Shown here in pieces: positions 1 to 5,758 of a stretch of DNA of 7,176 nt. Every line of letters starts with the position of its first letter. Position 1 is the first letter of the stretch. Made by a program: the position numbers and the translations under genes. This DNA comes from Flavobacteriales bacterium UBA1112. GTDB lineage: Bacteria > Bacteroidota > Bacteroidia > Flavobacteriales_D > Sanyastnellaceae. The stretch spans positions 1 through 7,176 of the forward strand of contig DCBH01000114.1 of NCBI GenBank assembly GCA_002313415.1, read 5' to 3'. Under the pieces are notes generated by a model. It made no database searches. It had not been told where the DNA came from and saw nothing but the letters and a program-made list of their open reading frames with translations.

Positions 1-1
1 A

Positions 2-619
2 ACCGAGGAGAAGGCATCTGTTTTTAATTCTGCTTACGTCCTTGAGGTCAAGTCCGAACCAGCTCATCAGTCCGACTTGACGAGGTACCTCATCTCAGTC
101 CAACTTCCAGAAGGTGATCGAGTGAGCTCTGTCTATGGTACAAACTTTCACCCTTTGACTGTGCGCGCGCCCGCGGGAGTATTCAACAGTCCCTACAACG
201 GCAGTTGGTCAGCCTCTGGCATGAATCCCAAATTTTTTGAGATCATGCCTGACATGATTGACGACACTTACGCCACCATTGGGCTCACAACTTCAGCGAA
301 AGTGAGCGGCTTCGCAGGCGCCGAAGACCCCACTATGGTTCAGGATCCGGGGGCGCCATGGGATGTGTTTTTTACCGAGAGCGGGGAAACGAATTTGGAC
401 ATTTCAACCCATACAGGAGGCGCATTCTTTGTGTTGAGAACGGCATCCAACGGAATGGCCCAAGAGGGTCGAGTGTTTCTCATGCAGGTGACCACGGCAG
501 GTCCGCTCTCTGGCGCAATGAACCTTCAATTGTTCCCAGCCTCCGACGACTATGATGAAGTTCGCTATCGATTTGAGTTCAACGGAACAGGAGAACACCC
601 GGGATATCCCATCGAGTAG
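2..619 (+). CDS. C-terminal part of a secreted beta-rich module protein (5'-truncated)
   Basis: The reading frame is open from the left edge to a TAG stop at 617-619, so the true start lies outside the window; a TTG at 77 is only an internal codon. The visible ~205 residues form one module. It opens with AYVLEVKSEP, continues with TRYLISVQLPEGDRVSSVYG, then DDTYATIGLTTSAKVSGFAG, and ends with GRVFLMQVTTAGPLSGAMN and a hydrophilic tail. There is no cysteine, transmembrane segment or catalytic motif. From memory, modules with this 'SxVYG...PL...DxYATIGL...RVxxMQVTT' pattern occur, often in tandem, in large secreted proteins of Flavobacteriales; their function is not known to me. The residues before the module (TEEKASVFNS) are not hydrophobic, which argues that another module rather than a signal peptide lies upstream. 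The gene converges on protease P1 with a 42-nt gap. No type IX secretion C-terminal domain is visible. Confidence 0.8.
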   Translation, partial: TEEKASVFNSAYVLEVKSEPAHQSDLTRYLISVQLPEGDRVSSVYGTNFHPLTVRAPAGVFNSPYNGSWSASGMNPKFFEIMPDMIDDTYATIGLTTSAKVSGFAGAEDPTMVQDPGAPWDVFFTESGETNLDISTHTGGAFFVLRTASNGMAQEGRVFLMQVTTAGPLSGAMNLQLFPASDDYDEVRYRFEFNGTGEHPGYPIE

Positions 620-661
620 CCCGTAGCTCTAAGAGGGTCGCGTCTCTTGTGCGCTTTGGCG

Positions 662-3145
662 TCAGCAATCCTCTCCAAACGCACTCAAGACAGCGAGGAC
701 ATCTGCCACTGTGATGGATCCGTCTCCATCAAGATCAGTCATGGGATTGCAACCGGCATCGCATCCAAAGTCGGACAGAACCATCAACACATCAGAAACC
801 TCGATGGCGCCATTTCCATTGATGTCGGCAGGACACTCCGCACATGGTGAAGGCCCATAGTATGCATTTCCATTGCTTGCCGCACACGTGACTTCATCCT
901 CGAAGAAAGCTTCCAATCCGATCCATGCGCCATTCGCGGGCACAGTGAGTGTAGAGGTAAGCGAATTCCCCATCACATTGAAGATTTCTCCGTTGACAAA
1001 CAATCCGCCTGCATCAGGAGTACCCACCCAATCCACTTGAAAAGTGACGTCGTAGGTGTTGGTCACAGGGTTGCATGCCGTGGCATCGATCACCTCCAAA
1101 TTCGTGATGTTGCAAGGAACGTCTTGACCAGTCCATTGGTCGACGCCGTATTCGCCTGAACCTATGTAAGTGTATGGAGGAATGTTGTCGAGATATTCGC
1201 CGCCTCCACCGGGCCAAATCGTCGACAGCTCTGTGTACTGCTGAAAATAGATGTTGGCAGGTGCCTGACTGCCCCACTGAAGGTAATCGTAGGCGATGTC
1301 AGTAGGCAAGAACAGCATGATCCAATCGCCGCTGAGTCCTTCTGCCCATGAAATTTGGACTGTGGCACCAGGGTCCAAGACCAAACTTTGACCAGGAGTC
1401 ACCAATTCTGTCAGGGTCTTGTAGCCTGACGGGGACAAAAGGCCCCAATTGTGCAATTCTCCCGGGCATTCTGACTCGTTGCGGATTCGCAGAATGTTGG
1501 CATTGGGGTCCACATAAGTCAGCCTGAAAAGTCCACAGCACGGTTCCCGTCGCGTGTAGGCATTGGTTTTGCTTAATGCACACGATTCATTTGATGTGAA
1601 ATAAGCAGAAACATTTACGCTCGCATTATTTGCGGGCTCTCCCACGAGGTTGACAGCTTGTGGGCTTGATGTAATGGCCTTTTGCTCACCATTGACCACA
1701 AGCCAACCGTCGGCAGGTGCGTACTCGTGAGTGATGATCAATTGCTGAGTGTAAGTTTGGGTGATGGGGTCGCAAGCTTGTTGGTTGCCCGCCGCAATAC
1801 TGGTGATGTCGCATTCAGGTGGCGTCCATCCCTCACAGCTGCCGTAACATCCAGCGGCAGACATGCTTGGAATCAAGGCATTGTTTTCCACAAGAGGGTG
1901 GAATTGAAGGACTTTCGGAGTGGAAGGGTCGATGTGACAGTAACTCATGATGGTTCCATTGGACACCGCAGGTCCATTTCCACAGCTTCCCTCGGATGAA
2001 TAGCAATCATCGATGGCACCGCCTGGCCAACCGCACCAATGCGTGTGATTGGAACCAAAGTTGTGCCCCAATTCGTGGGACACGACATCCAAATTCCATG
2101 AATAGCTGTTGATGTTGTTGGTCGTACTTCCAGACATGCCTGCACTGAAACCATAAGCGAATGACCCACAATTCACCCCGAGGTAGGCGATTCCACCGGT
2201 GCCTGTATTGCCACGCTTGGTCATCAGGTGAGTTACATCTCTCTGAACGGCATCCAAACTCGGTGTGCTCTCCCAAGTGCTCCGAAAATTGTCAAGCATC
2301 GAACCTGCGTCGTTGACAAAGTTGCTCATGGGATCTGCAGACTGCCAAAGGTGCACATAGCTCGCCTGCAGGAAGAACAAACCATTTAATTCTTGGGTGT
2401 AGATGGCCTCTACACCTGCCATTTGTGCCAACGCCCAGTCCGTGGCATTCGCCATGTTGTTGTAGGTCAAGTACGTATAGTTGTCGACATCGATCGCGAC
2501 TTCGACACACCCCCCGTTGTTGGAACGTCCCGCTCTCTTTTCCACATTTTCTAAAGCTTCCTTGAAGGGGGCGTCTTCCACGGCGCAAGCGAAGGGGGGC
2601 AAATTGCGGCGCTTGTTGAAATCGAGCACGGCATAAATATTGCCTTCCAATTGAGTTAAATCGTATTGCTGACCCTCGCAATGAAAACTGCCAAGAATGT
2701 GGTCAGTCATCAGGACAATCGTACCTACCACCGAGCCATTCAAGTGCAACTTGAACGTTTGAAGCTGGGGTTCATAATCGACCTCCTCAAAGCCACGATC
2801 GCTTGTTATGCCGACCTTCACTGCTGGAGGATGCACATGAAATCGCTCAAGCCAAAAGGTCAAAGTCTCAACGTCTCGGTCGGCGTAACCAATGGGGCAG
2901 GGGAGAGTCAATTCAAAACCATCTCGATTTTCCTGCCTAACCTGTAAAAATTTCACCAAATCAAGTTCGACAAGTGAGGCGTCATCCAGACTGTGGACTT
3001 CCGCAAGAACCGTCGTACGCAGTTGTTCTGGCCATGTGGTCAGTGTCGAAAACAGCTGAGCACCTGGAAACTCATCGCCTTGCGCATCAAGATTGAAGGC
3101 AAGCGCGAACAACGCTCCAAAAAAGATCAGATGTTGTCTACACAT
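662..3145 (-). CDS. Secreted M12B-like zinc metalloprotease with Ig-like, lamin-tail-like and dockerin-like C-terminal domains (P1)
   Basis: This encodes an exported zinc endopeptidase of the metzincin clan, reprolysin-like, of 827 aa from ATG 3145. That start gives a good signal peptide (MCRQHLIFFGALFALAF, residues 1-~21); an in-frame TTG 8 codons upstream (3169) is less likely. Residues ~23-208 are a propeptide with a CAVED motif at Cys187. The catalytic domain spans ~212-437, with HELGHNFGSNH at 357-367 (zinc ligands His357, His361, His367; catalytic Glu358) and the Met-turn GTIMSYCH (Met400). Several cysteines around HWCGWPGG probably form disulphides. Downstream are an Ig-like repeat (~444-536), a lamin-tail-like region (~537-676), a second copy of the Ig-like repeat (~677-768) and a two-repeat dockerin-like end (771-827). 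It is the last of three same-strand genes and a paralogue of P2. The substrate is unknown. There is no recognisable type IX sorting domain. Confidence 0.92.
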   Translation of the reverse strand: MCRQHLIFFGALFALAFNLDAQGDEFPGAQLFSTLTTWPEQLRTTVLAEVHSLDDASLVELDLVKFLQVRQENRDGFELTLPCPIGYADRDVETLTFWLERFHVHPPAVKVGITSDRGFEEVDYEPQLQTFKLHLNGSVVGTIVLMTDHILGSFHCEGQQYDLTQLEGNIYAVLDFNKRRNLPPFACAVEDAPFKEALENVEKRAGRSNNGGCVEVAIDVDNYTYLTYNNMANATDWALAQMAGVEAIYTQELNGLFFLQASYVHLWQSADPMSNFVNDAGSMLDNFRSTWESTPSLDAVQRDVTHLMTKRGNTGTGGIAYLGVNCGSFAYGFSAGMSGSTTNNINSYSWNLDVVSHELGHNFGSNHTHWCGWPGGAIDDCYSSEGSCGNGPAVSNGTIMSYCHIDPSTPKVLQFHPLVENNALIPSMSAAGCYGSCEGWTPPECDITSIAAGNQQACDPITQTYTQQLIITHEYAPADGWLVVNGEQKAITSSPQAVNLVGEPANNASVNVSAYFTSNESCALSKTNAYTRREPCCGLFRLTYVDPNANILRIRNESECPGELHNWGLLSPSGYKTLTELVTPGQSLVLDPGATVQISWAEGLSGDWIMLFLPTDIAYDYLQWGSQAPANIYFQQYTELSTIWPGGGGEYLDNIPPYTYIGSGEYGVDQWTGQDVPCNITNLEVIDATACNPVTNTYDVTFQVDWVGTPDAGGLFVNGEIFNVMGNSLTSTLTVPANGAWIGLEAFFEDEVTCAASNGNAYYGPSPCAECPADINGNGAIEVSDVLMVLSDFGCDAGCNPMTDLDGDGSITVADVLAVLSAFGEDC
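665..835 (-). repeat. Dockerin-like pair of calcium-binding repeats at the P1 C-terminus
   Basis: There are two EF-hand-like loops. The first reads DINGNGAIEVSDVLMVLSDFG, with likely ligands Asp774, Asn776, Asn778, Glu782 and Asp785. The second reads DLDGDGSITVADVLAVLSAFG, with Asp804, Asp806, Asp808 and Asp815. Each loop is followed by the DVLxVLSxFG helix typical of dockerin type I-like repeats. Flanking cysteines (CPAD..., FGCDAGC, EDC) could clamp the module. In this lineage such ends occur on many secreted proteins where cohesins are not evident, so binding to a cohesin is not assumed. Confidence 0.85.
842..1117 (-). repeat. Ig-like internal repeat, copy 2 (P1)
   Basis: About 92 residues start with PCNITNLEVI and end at YGPSPC. 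They are the partner of the repeat at 1538-1816 and share AC(D/N)P(I/V)T(Q/N)TY, GGLFVNGE and the Cys/NAY/PC ending. The two copies have diverged well beyond nucleotide identity, so the duplication is old. The dockerin-like module follows almost directly. Confidence 0.75.
1118..1537 (-). other. Lamin-tail-like beta domain of P1 (tentative)
   Basis: The segment between the two Ig-like repeats carries ILRIRNES, NWGLLSPSGY, VLDPGATVQISW and DYLQWGS. This order (hydrophobic strand with Asn, a 'W-x-L' strand, 'L-x-PG-x-x-V', then a D-Y-x-QWG strand) resembles lamin-tail domains used in extracellular bacterial enzymes. The second half, with IWPGGGGEYLDN and GEYGVDQW, may belong to the same domain or be a linker. 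The fold assignment needs a profile search and is tentative. Confidence 0.4.
1538..1816 (-). repeat. Ig-like internal repeat, copy 1 (P1)
   Basis: About 93 residues start with ECDITSIAAG and end at TRREPC. They align by eye with copy 2 at 842-1117. Shared anchors are C-x-I-T, then AC(D/N)P(I/V)T(Q/N)TY, then a VNGE turn, then A-x-F before a Cys, and finally NAY followed by PC. The pattern suggests a beta-sandwich with conserved cysteines, probably disulphide-bonded. The alignment is seen directly; the Ig-like fold is inferred. Confidence 0.75.
2045..2077 (-). other. Zinc-binding active-site motif of P1 (HExxHxxGxxH)
   Basis: The codons read HELGHNFGSNH, the complete metzincin consensus with three His ligands, the catalytic Glu and the Gly of the turn. 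The residue after the third His is Thr (HTHWCGW), whereas classical reprolysins have Asp there. The Met-turn methionine follows about 33 residues later, completing the metzincin signature. Confidence 0.93.
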
Positions 3146-3160
3146 GTCAGGCGAGGTTGG

Positions 3161-3176
3161 GTAACACAAAGGTTAC
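3161..3176. promoter_or_regulatory. Short inverted repeat upstream of P1
   Basis: A perfect GTAAC-N6-GTTAC dyad lies 16-31 nt upstream of the P1 start codon, in the 104-nt gap between P2 and P1. On the minus strand its spacer contains CTTTG, so TAACCTTTG resembles the Bacteroidota -7 box TAnnTTTG with one extra base. It could be a promoter/operator element that lets P1 be expressed independently of P2. Five-base arms are short and may be chance. Confidence 0.25.
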
Positions 3177-3249
3177 ACTAAATAAAACGGGATGTTCTTC
3201 GTCAGGTTGCTTCTGTTTATGTTCGAGAGTATGAATGCCTTCTCAATCG

Positions 3250-5727
3250 TCACGAACAGGAATCACCAAACGCGGAAAGCACCATCAATACGTCGCTTAC
3301 TGTGACTGCATTGTCTCCATCAATGTCATACTGACAATCTGCGCCTGTGCATCCAAATTCGGAAAGCACCGCCAACACATCAGCTACAGAAATGGTTCCG
3401 TCGCCATTTACATCCTCTGGACACGGTGGTGCTTCTTCTTCGTCTGAGTCAATGACTCCATTGCAATTGTTGTCGACGCCTTGCGCTGTGCCAGGTGCTC
3501 CGGGATAAATGGTGCTGTTGGCATCGTTGCAATCTCCATCCACTGTGACCGTCCCTGCGGGGACGACATCACCACAGAAATACTGAGCCAAATATTGTCC
3601 AAAGCCGTCGCCATCGCTGTCAAAATATGCAGCTGTACCCAGATCGCAACTGCCGTCATCGAGTGTAGCTGTTTCGTCGTAGTTGCAGGCCTCGGGGTCA
3701 GTGCACCCACTGAACGCGGGCTCACCTGAACAAACACCATTCAAATCGACACTGACATTGTAGTTGGCGCCTCCTGAGTTGGTCCAGCCGTTGATGAGAT
3801 TGAGACTCCAATCTCCATCGCCAGTCATTCCCAAACTCGTCAAATCGACAGAATGCGTGTACGTCCCTGACGCAGACACATTCCACGCAGAGGGCCAAGG
3901 CAAGGAGCCAAGCGAACAACCCGTTCCAATGTCGTATCCGCCAATGCCAACACACGACCCATCAGGAGCACCAATTTCAAGCAACAAATCACCTGCCCAA
4001 CTTCCATCTCCTGCCGTATTCGTCCAAATCAAAGTGATGTCCGCGGTCGTAAGTGTTCCTATGGCTTCCGTTGTCGTTGTGGAGCTCGCATTTGCCGTCA
4101 GATCGGCAGTTGCACTGATTGCTGTCACACAATCGCAGGGGTATCCTGGTGGCGGATAACTGCAAGAACCGTCATCAAACAGGGCATCTTCGAAGAAGTT
4201 GCAAGCCAGAGGGTCCGTGCAACCCGTACAACTCGCACCCAAACCCGCGCAAACGCCACACTCATCAATCACTCCACATGAACCATCGTCTTGGACGGCA
4301 GAGGGATCAAAGTTGCACGCGCTGGGGTCCGTACAGCCGTAAGAACCACACGACGTCTCAATGGCTGCACAATTCCCATGACAAAAGCCATTCGCATTGA
4401 TGGTAGGGAAGAGGGCCGCCTGTTCAACCACGGGATGAAATTGCAAAATGGCCCCCGCTGGTTGCAAATGACAATAACTCATGATGGTACCCTGCTCATT
4501 GATCACCGGTTCATTGCATCCTCCTTCGGAATCATAGCAATCGTGAATGGTTCCCGAAGATCCTGAAGGTTCATCGGGGTGATCAGGGCCTCCTGGCCAT
4601 CCGCACCAGTGGGTGTGGTTGGCGCCAAAATTGTGACCGAGTTCGTGTGCAACGACAAACAGGTTCCAGGTAAAGTTGGGCGGAATCACTGGGAAGTTAG
4701 ATTGATTGTCCATGGCACTGCTGAATGCACACGCATTGGACTGGCTGCAAACCACACCGAGATAGGCAATCCCGCCGGTACCTGTGTCATTTCGCTTCGT
4801 CATGAGGTGAACCATGTCCCAGTTGGCATTGGCGAGGACGGCATTTGACGAGGTCCATTCACTGCGCAATTGATCCAACATGGTTCCGGCATTGTTCACT
4901 GTGTTGGCCCACGGCTCCGGCACCTCCCAAACATTGACGTAGGACGCCTGCAACGTGATGAAATCGTTCAACTCGGTTCGATAGACCAAATCCACTCCCG
5001 CAAGCACACCCAGACCCCAATCAATTGCACCGTAGCAATCGGAAAAGGTGTTGTAAGTGAAGTTGTCAATGTCTAGACCTATCTCCACGCACTGCGGCAC
5101 CAAATTCCTTTGTTGCTGTGCCGTGAGCAGCGTCATTTCGCGCTCTTGATCTTCCACCGCACAGGTAAATGTGTTGGTCGCAGCGGATTTGGATACATCA
5201 AAGAGCACATAGTCGTCAACCCTTTCTTGACGATGACCTGGACGTTTCGTGGGTGCAAGTTCCCACTGCGTCCCTTGAACTTTAAATGAGGCTTGGACGA
5301 AGTTTTCAAACAACACGACGATTCCCTGCGCCCCGTCAAATGGGTCATCGGCAACTGCGGCCGAGGTCACTTCGTATGTCATCAAATTGGGAACGTAATG
5401 TTCTTCACGAGTGCCTTCTGCTGTACTCCGTGCAATGGTAAAATCATCACTCAAATTGCAAAACTCAGAAAGCTCAAGGGATACAAGGCCTAGACCTGGA
5501 AAATGCAATTCCCAAGTCATCCTTCCGGGCCGCGTATCACGCAAGCTTTTGTACGACGCCCAGTCCATGGTCATCCCCTGTGTGTCTTCTGCCCGAAATG
5601 TGGCCATTTCAACGGGCACTTTACTTGGATAAAAAAGTGGCGTTTCTGGTGCTGCGTGTTCAATTGAAGATTGACCCGCCAAAAGGACGGACTGAATGAG
5701 GAAAACAAGAACAAATAGAAGGCGCAT
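3250..5727 (-). CDS. Secreted M12B-like zinc metalloprotease with GCTDP repeats, P-domain-like, MopE-like and dockerin-like C-terminal domains (P2)
   Basis: This is a paralogue of P1 and an exported reprolysin-like zinc endopeptidase, 825 aa from ATG 5727. That start gives MRLLFVLVFLIQSVLLAGQ, a textbook signal peptide. ATG 5757, one base after the preceding stop, would add ten residues before it. The propeptide runs to ~205 and contains CAVED at Cys189. The catalytic domain (~212-453) has HELGHNFGANH at 361-371 and the Met-turn GTIMSYCH (Met416). Compared with P1 it carries a short insertion (PDHPDEPSGSSG) after HWCGWPGG. Then come GCTDP repeats at ~464-484 and ~502-522, a P-domain-like beta-sandwich (~533-662), a third GCTDP repeat (~674-694), a MopE-like DxDGDG/GDCND/DNNCNG domain (~701-763) and the dockerin-like end (767-825). 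It follows the DUF3089 gene by 1-31 nt, so co-transcription is likely. Substrate unknown. Confidence 0.92.
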   Translation of the reverse strand: MRLLFVLVFLIQSVLLAGQSSIEHAAPETPLFYPSKVPVEMATFRAEDTQGMTMDWASYKSLRDTRPGRMTWELHFPGLGLVSLELSEFCNLSDDFTIARSTAEGTREEHYVPNLMTYEVTSAAVADDPFDGAQGIVVLFENFVQASFKVQGTQWELAPTKRPGHRQERVDDYVLFDVSKSAATNTFTCAVEDQEREMTLLTAQQQRNLVPQCVEIGLDIDNFTYNTFSDCYGAIDWGLGVLAGVDLVYRTELNDFITLQASYVNVWEVPEPWANTVNNAGTMLDQLRSEWTSSNAVLANANWDMVHLMTKRNDTGTGGIAYLGVVCSQSNACAFSSAMDNQSNFPVIPPNFTWNLFVVAHELGHNFGANHTHWCGWPGGPDHPDEPSGSSGTIHDCYDSEGGCNEPVINEQGTIMSYCHLQPAGAILQFHPVVEQAALFPTINANGFCHGNCAAIETSCGSYGCTDPSACNFDPSAVQDDGSCGVIDECGVCAGLGASCTGCTDPLACNFFEDALFDDGSCSYPPPGYPCDCVTAISATADLTANASSTTTTEAIGTLTTADITLIWTNTAGDGSWAGDLLLEIGAPDGSCVGIGGYDIGTGCSLGSLPWPSAWNVSASGTYTHSVDLTSLGMTGDGDWSLNLINGWTNSGGANYNVSVDLNGVCSGEPAFSGCTDPEACNYDETATLDDGSCDLGTAAYFDSDGDGFGQYLAQYFCGDVVPAGTVTVDGDCNDANSTIYPGAPGTAQGVDNNCNGVIDSDEEEAPPCPEDVNGDGTISVADVLAVLSEFGCTGADCQYDIDGDNAVTVSDVLMVLSAFGDSCS
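3253..3429 (-). repeat. Dockerin-like pair of calcium-binding repeats at the P2 C-terminus
   Basis: The first loop reads DVNGDGTISVADVLAVLSEFG and the second DIDGDNAVTVSDVLMVLSAFG, each with Asp/Asn ligands at loop positions 1, 3, 5 and 12. The protein ends six residues later with GDSCS. The helix signatures VADVLAVLS and VSDVLMVLS occur in the opposite order to those of P1. Confidence 0.85.
3439..3627 (-). other. MopE-like putative metal-binding domain of P2
   Basis: The segment holds DSDGDGFG, then GDCNDANSTIYPGAPG, then GVDNNCNGVIDSDEE. This is the usual order of the 'DxDGDGxG...DCND...I.PGA...DNNCNGxID' motif found in extracellular proteins of Bacteroidota and myxobacteria. The acidic loops probably bind calcium and the cysteines probably pair. 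It serves as a rigid spacer before the dockerin-like end (inference). Confidence 0.8.
3646..3708 (-). repeat. GCTDP cysteine repeat 3 of P2
   Basis: GCTDPEACNYDETATLDDGSC is the third copy, separated from the first two by the P-domain-like beta-sandwich. The split arrangement shows that the sandwich domain sits between repeats of one array. Confidence 0.88.
4162..4224 (-). repeat. GCTDP cysteine repeat 2 of P2
   Basis: GCTDPLACNFFEDALFDDGSC is the second copy, 17 residues after the first. The usual DP after the ACNF part is replaced by ED, while all three cysteines are kept. Confidence 0.88.
4276..4338 (-). repeat. GCTDP cysteine repeat 1 of P2
   Basis: GCTDPSACNFDPSAVQDDGSC is the first of three copies of a 21-residue unit with three cysteines and an acidic DDGSC end. 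The unit is common in extracellular proteins of Flavobacteriales; its function is not established. It is followed by a DECGVCAG linker that often accompanies these repeats. Confidence 0.9.
4615..4647 (-). other. Zinc-binding active-site motif of P2 (HExxHxxGxxH)
   Basis: The codons read HELGHNFGANH, which differs from P1 only by Ala for Ser. The three His ligands and the catalytic Glu are intact and the Met-turn is present, so both paralogues should be active. As in P1, the residue after the third His is Thr, and HTHWCGWPGG is identical in both proteins. Confidence 0.93.
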
Positions 5728-5758
5728 GGCAAGGTTGATAGAGCTTACAAGATACATT

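Noticed and set aside
77..619. Complete 180-aa gene starting at TTG 77
   Set aside because: The frame stays open to the left edge and the upstream residues (AYVLEVKSEP) belong to the module, so the gene is truncated by the window rather than starting at TTG.
620..661. Possible bidirectional terminator between the convergent genes (AAGAG at 631-635 and CTCTT at 644-648; also CTCT-A-AGAG at 627-635)
   Set aside because: The stems are only 4-5 bp and no T-run follows in either direction, so a terminator cannot be supported.
1682..1999. Long open frame on the plus strand inside P1
   Set aside because: It is a shadow of the minus-strand gene: it has no signal or domain and lies opposite the well-supported catalytic and Ig-like coding regions.
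3146..3169. TTG start at 3169 for P1
   Set aside because: It adds eight residues (MCYPTSPD) ahead of a good signal peptide that begins at ATG 3145; the ATG is preferred.
3764..4159. 131-codon plus-strand open frame opposite P2
   Set aside because: It is antisense to the P-domain-like region of P2; its low-complexity Pro/Val/Ser composition reflects the complementary strand and no family is recognisable.
3646..4338. CRISPR-like or DNA-level repeats in P2
   Set aside because: The periodicity is at protein level (three GCTDP units with differing codons) and the units are unevenly spaced; there is no repeat-spacer structure.
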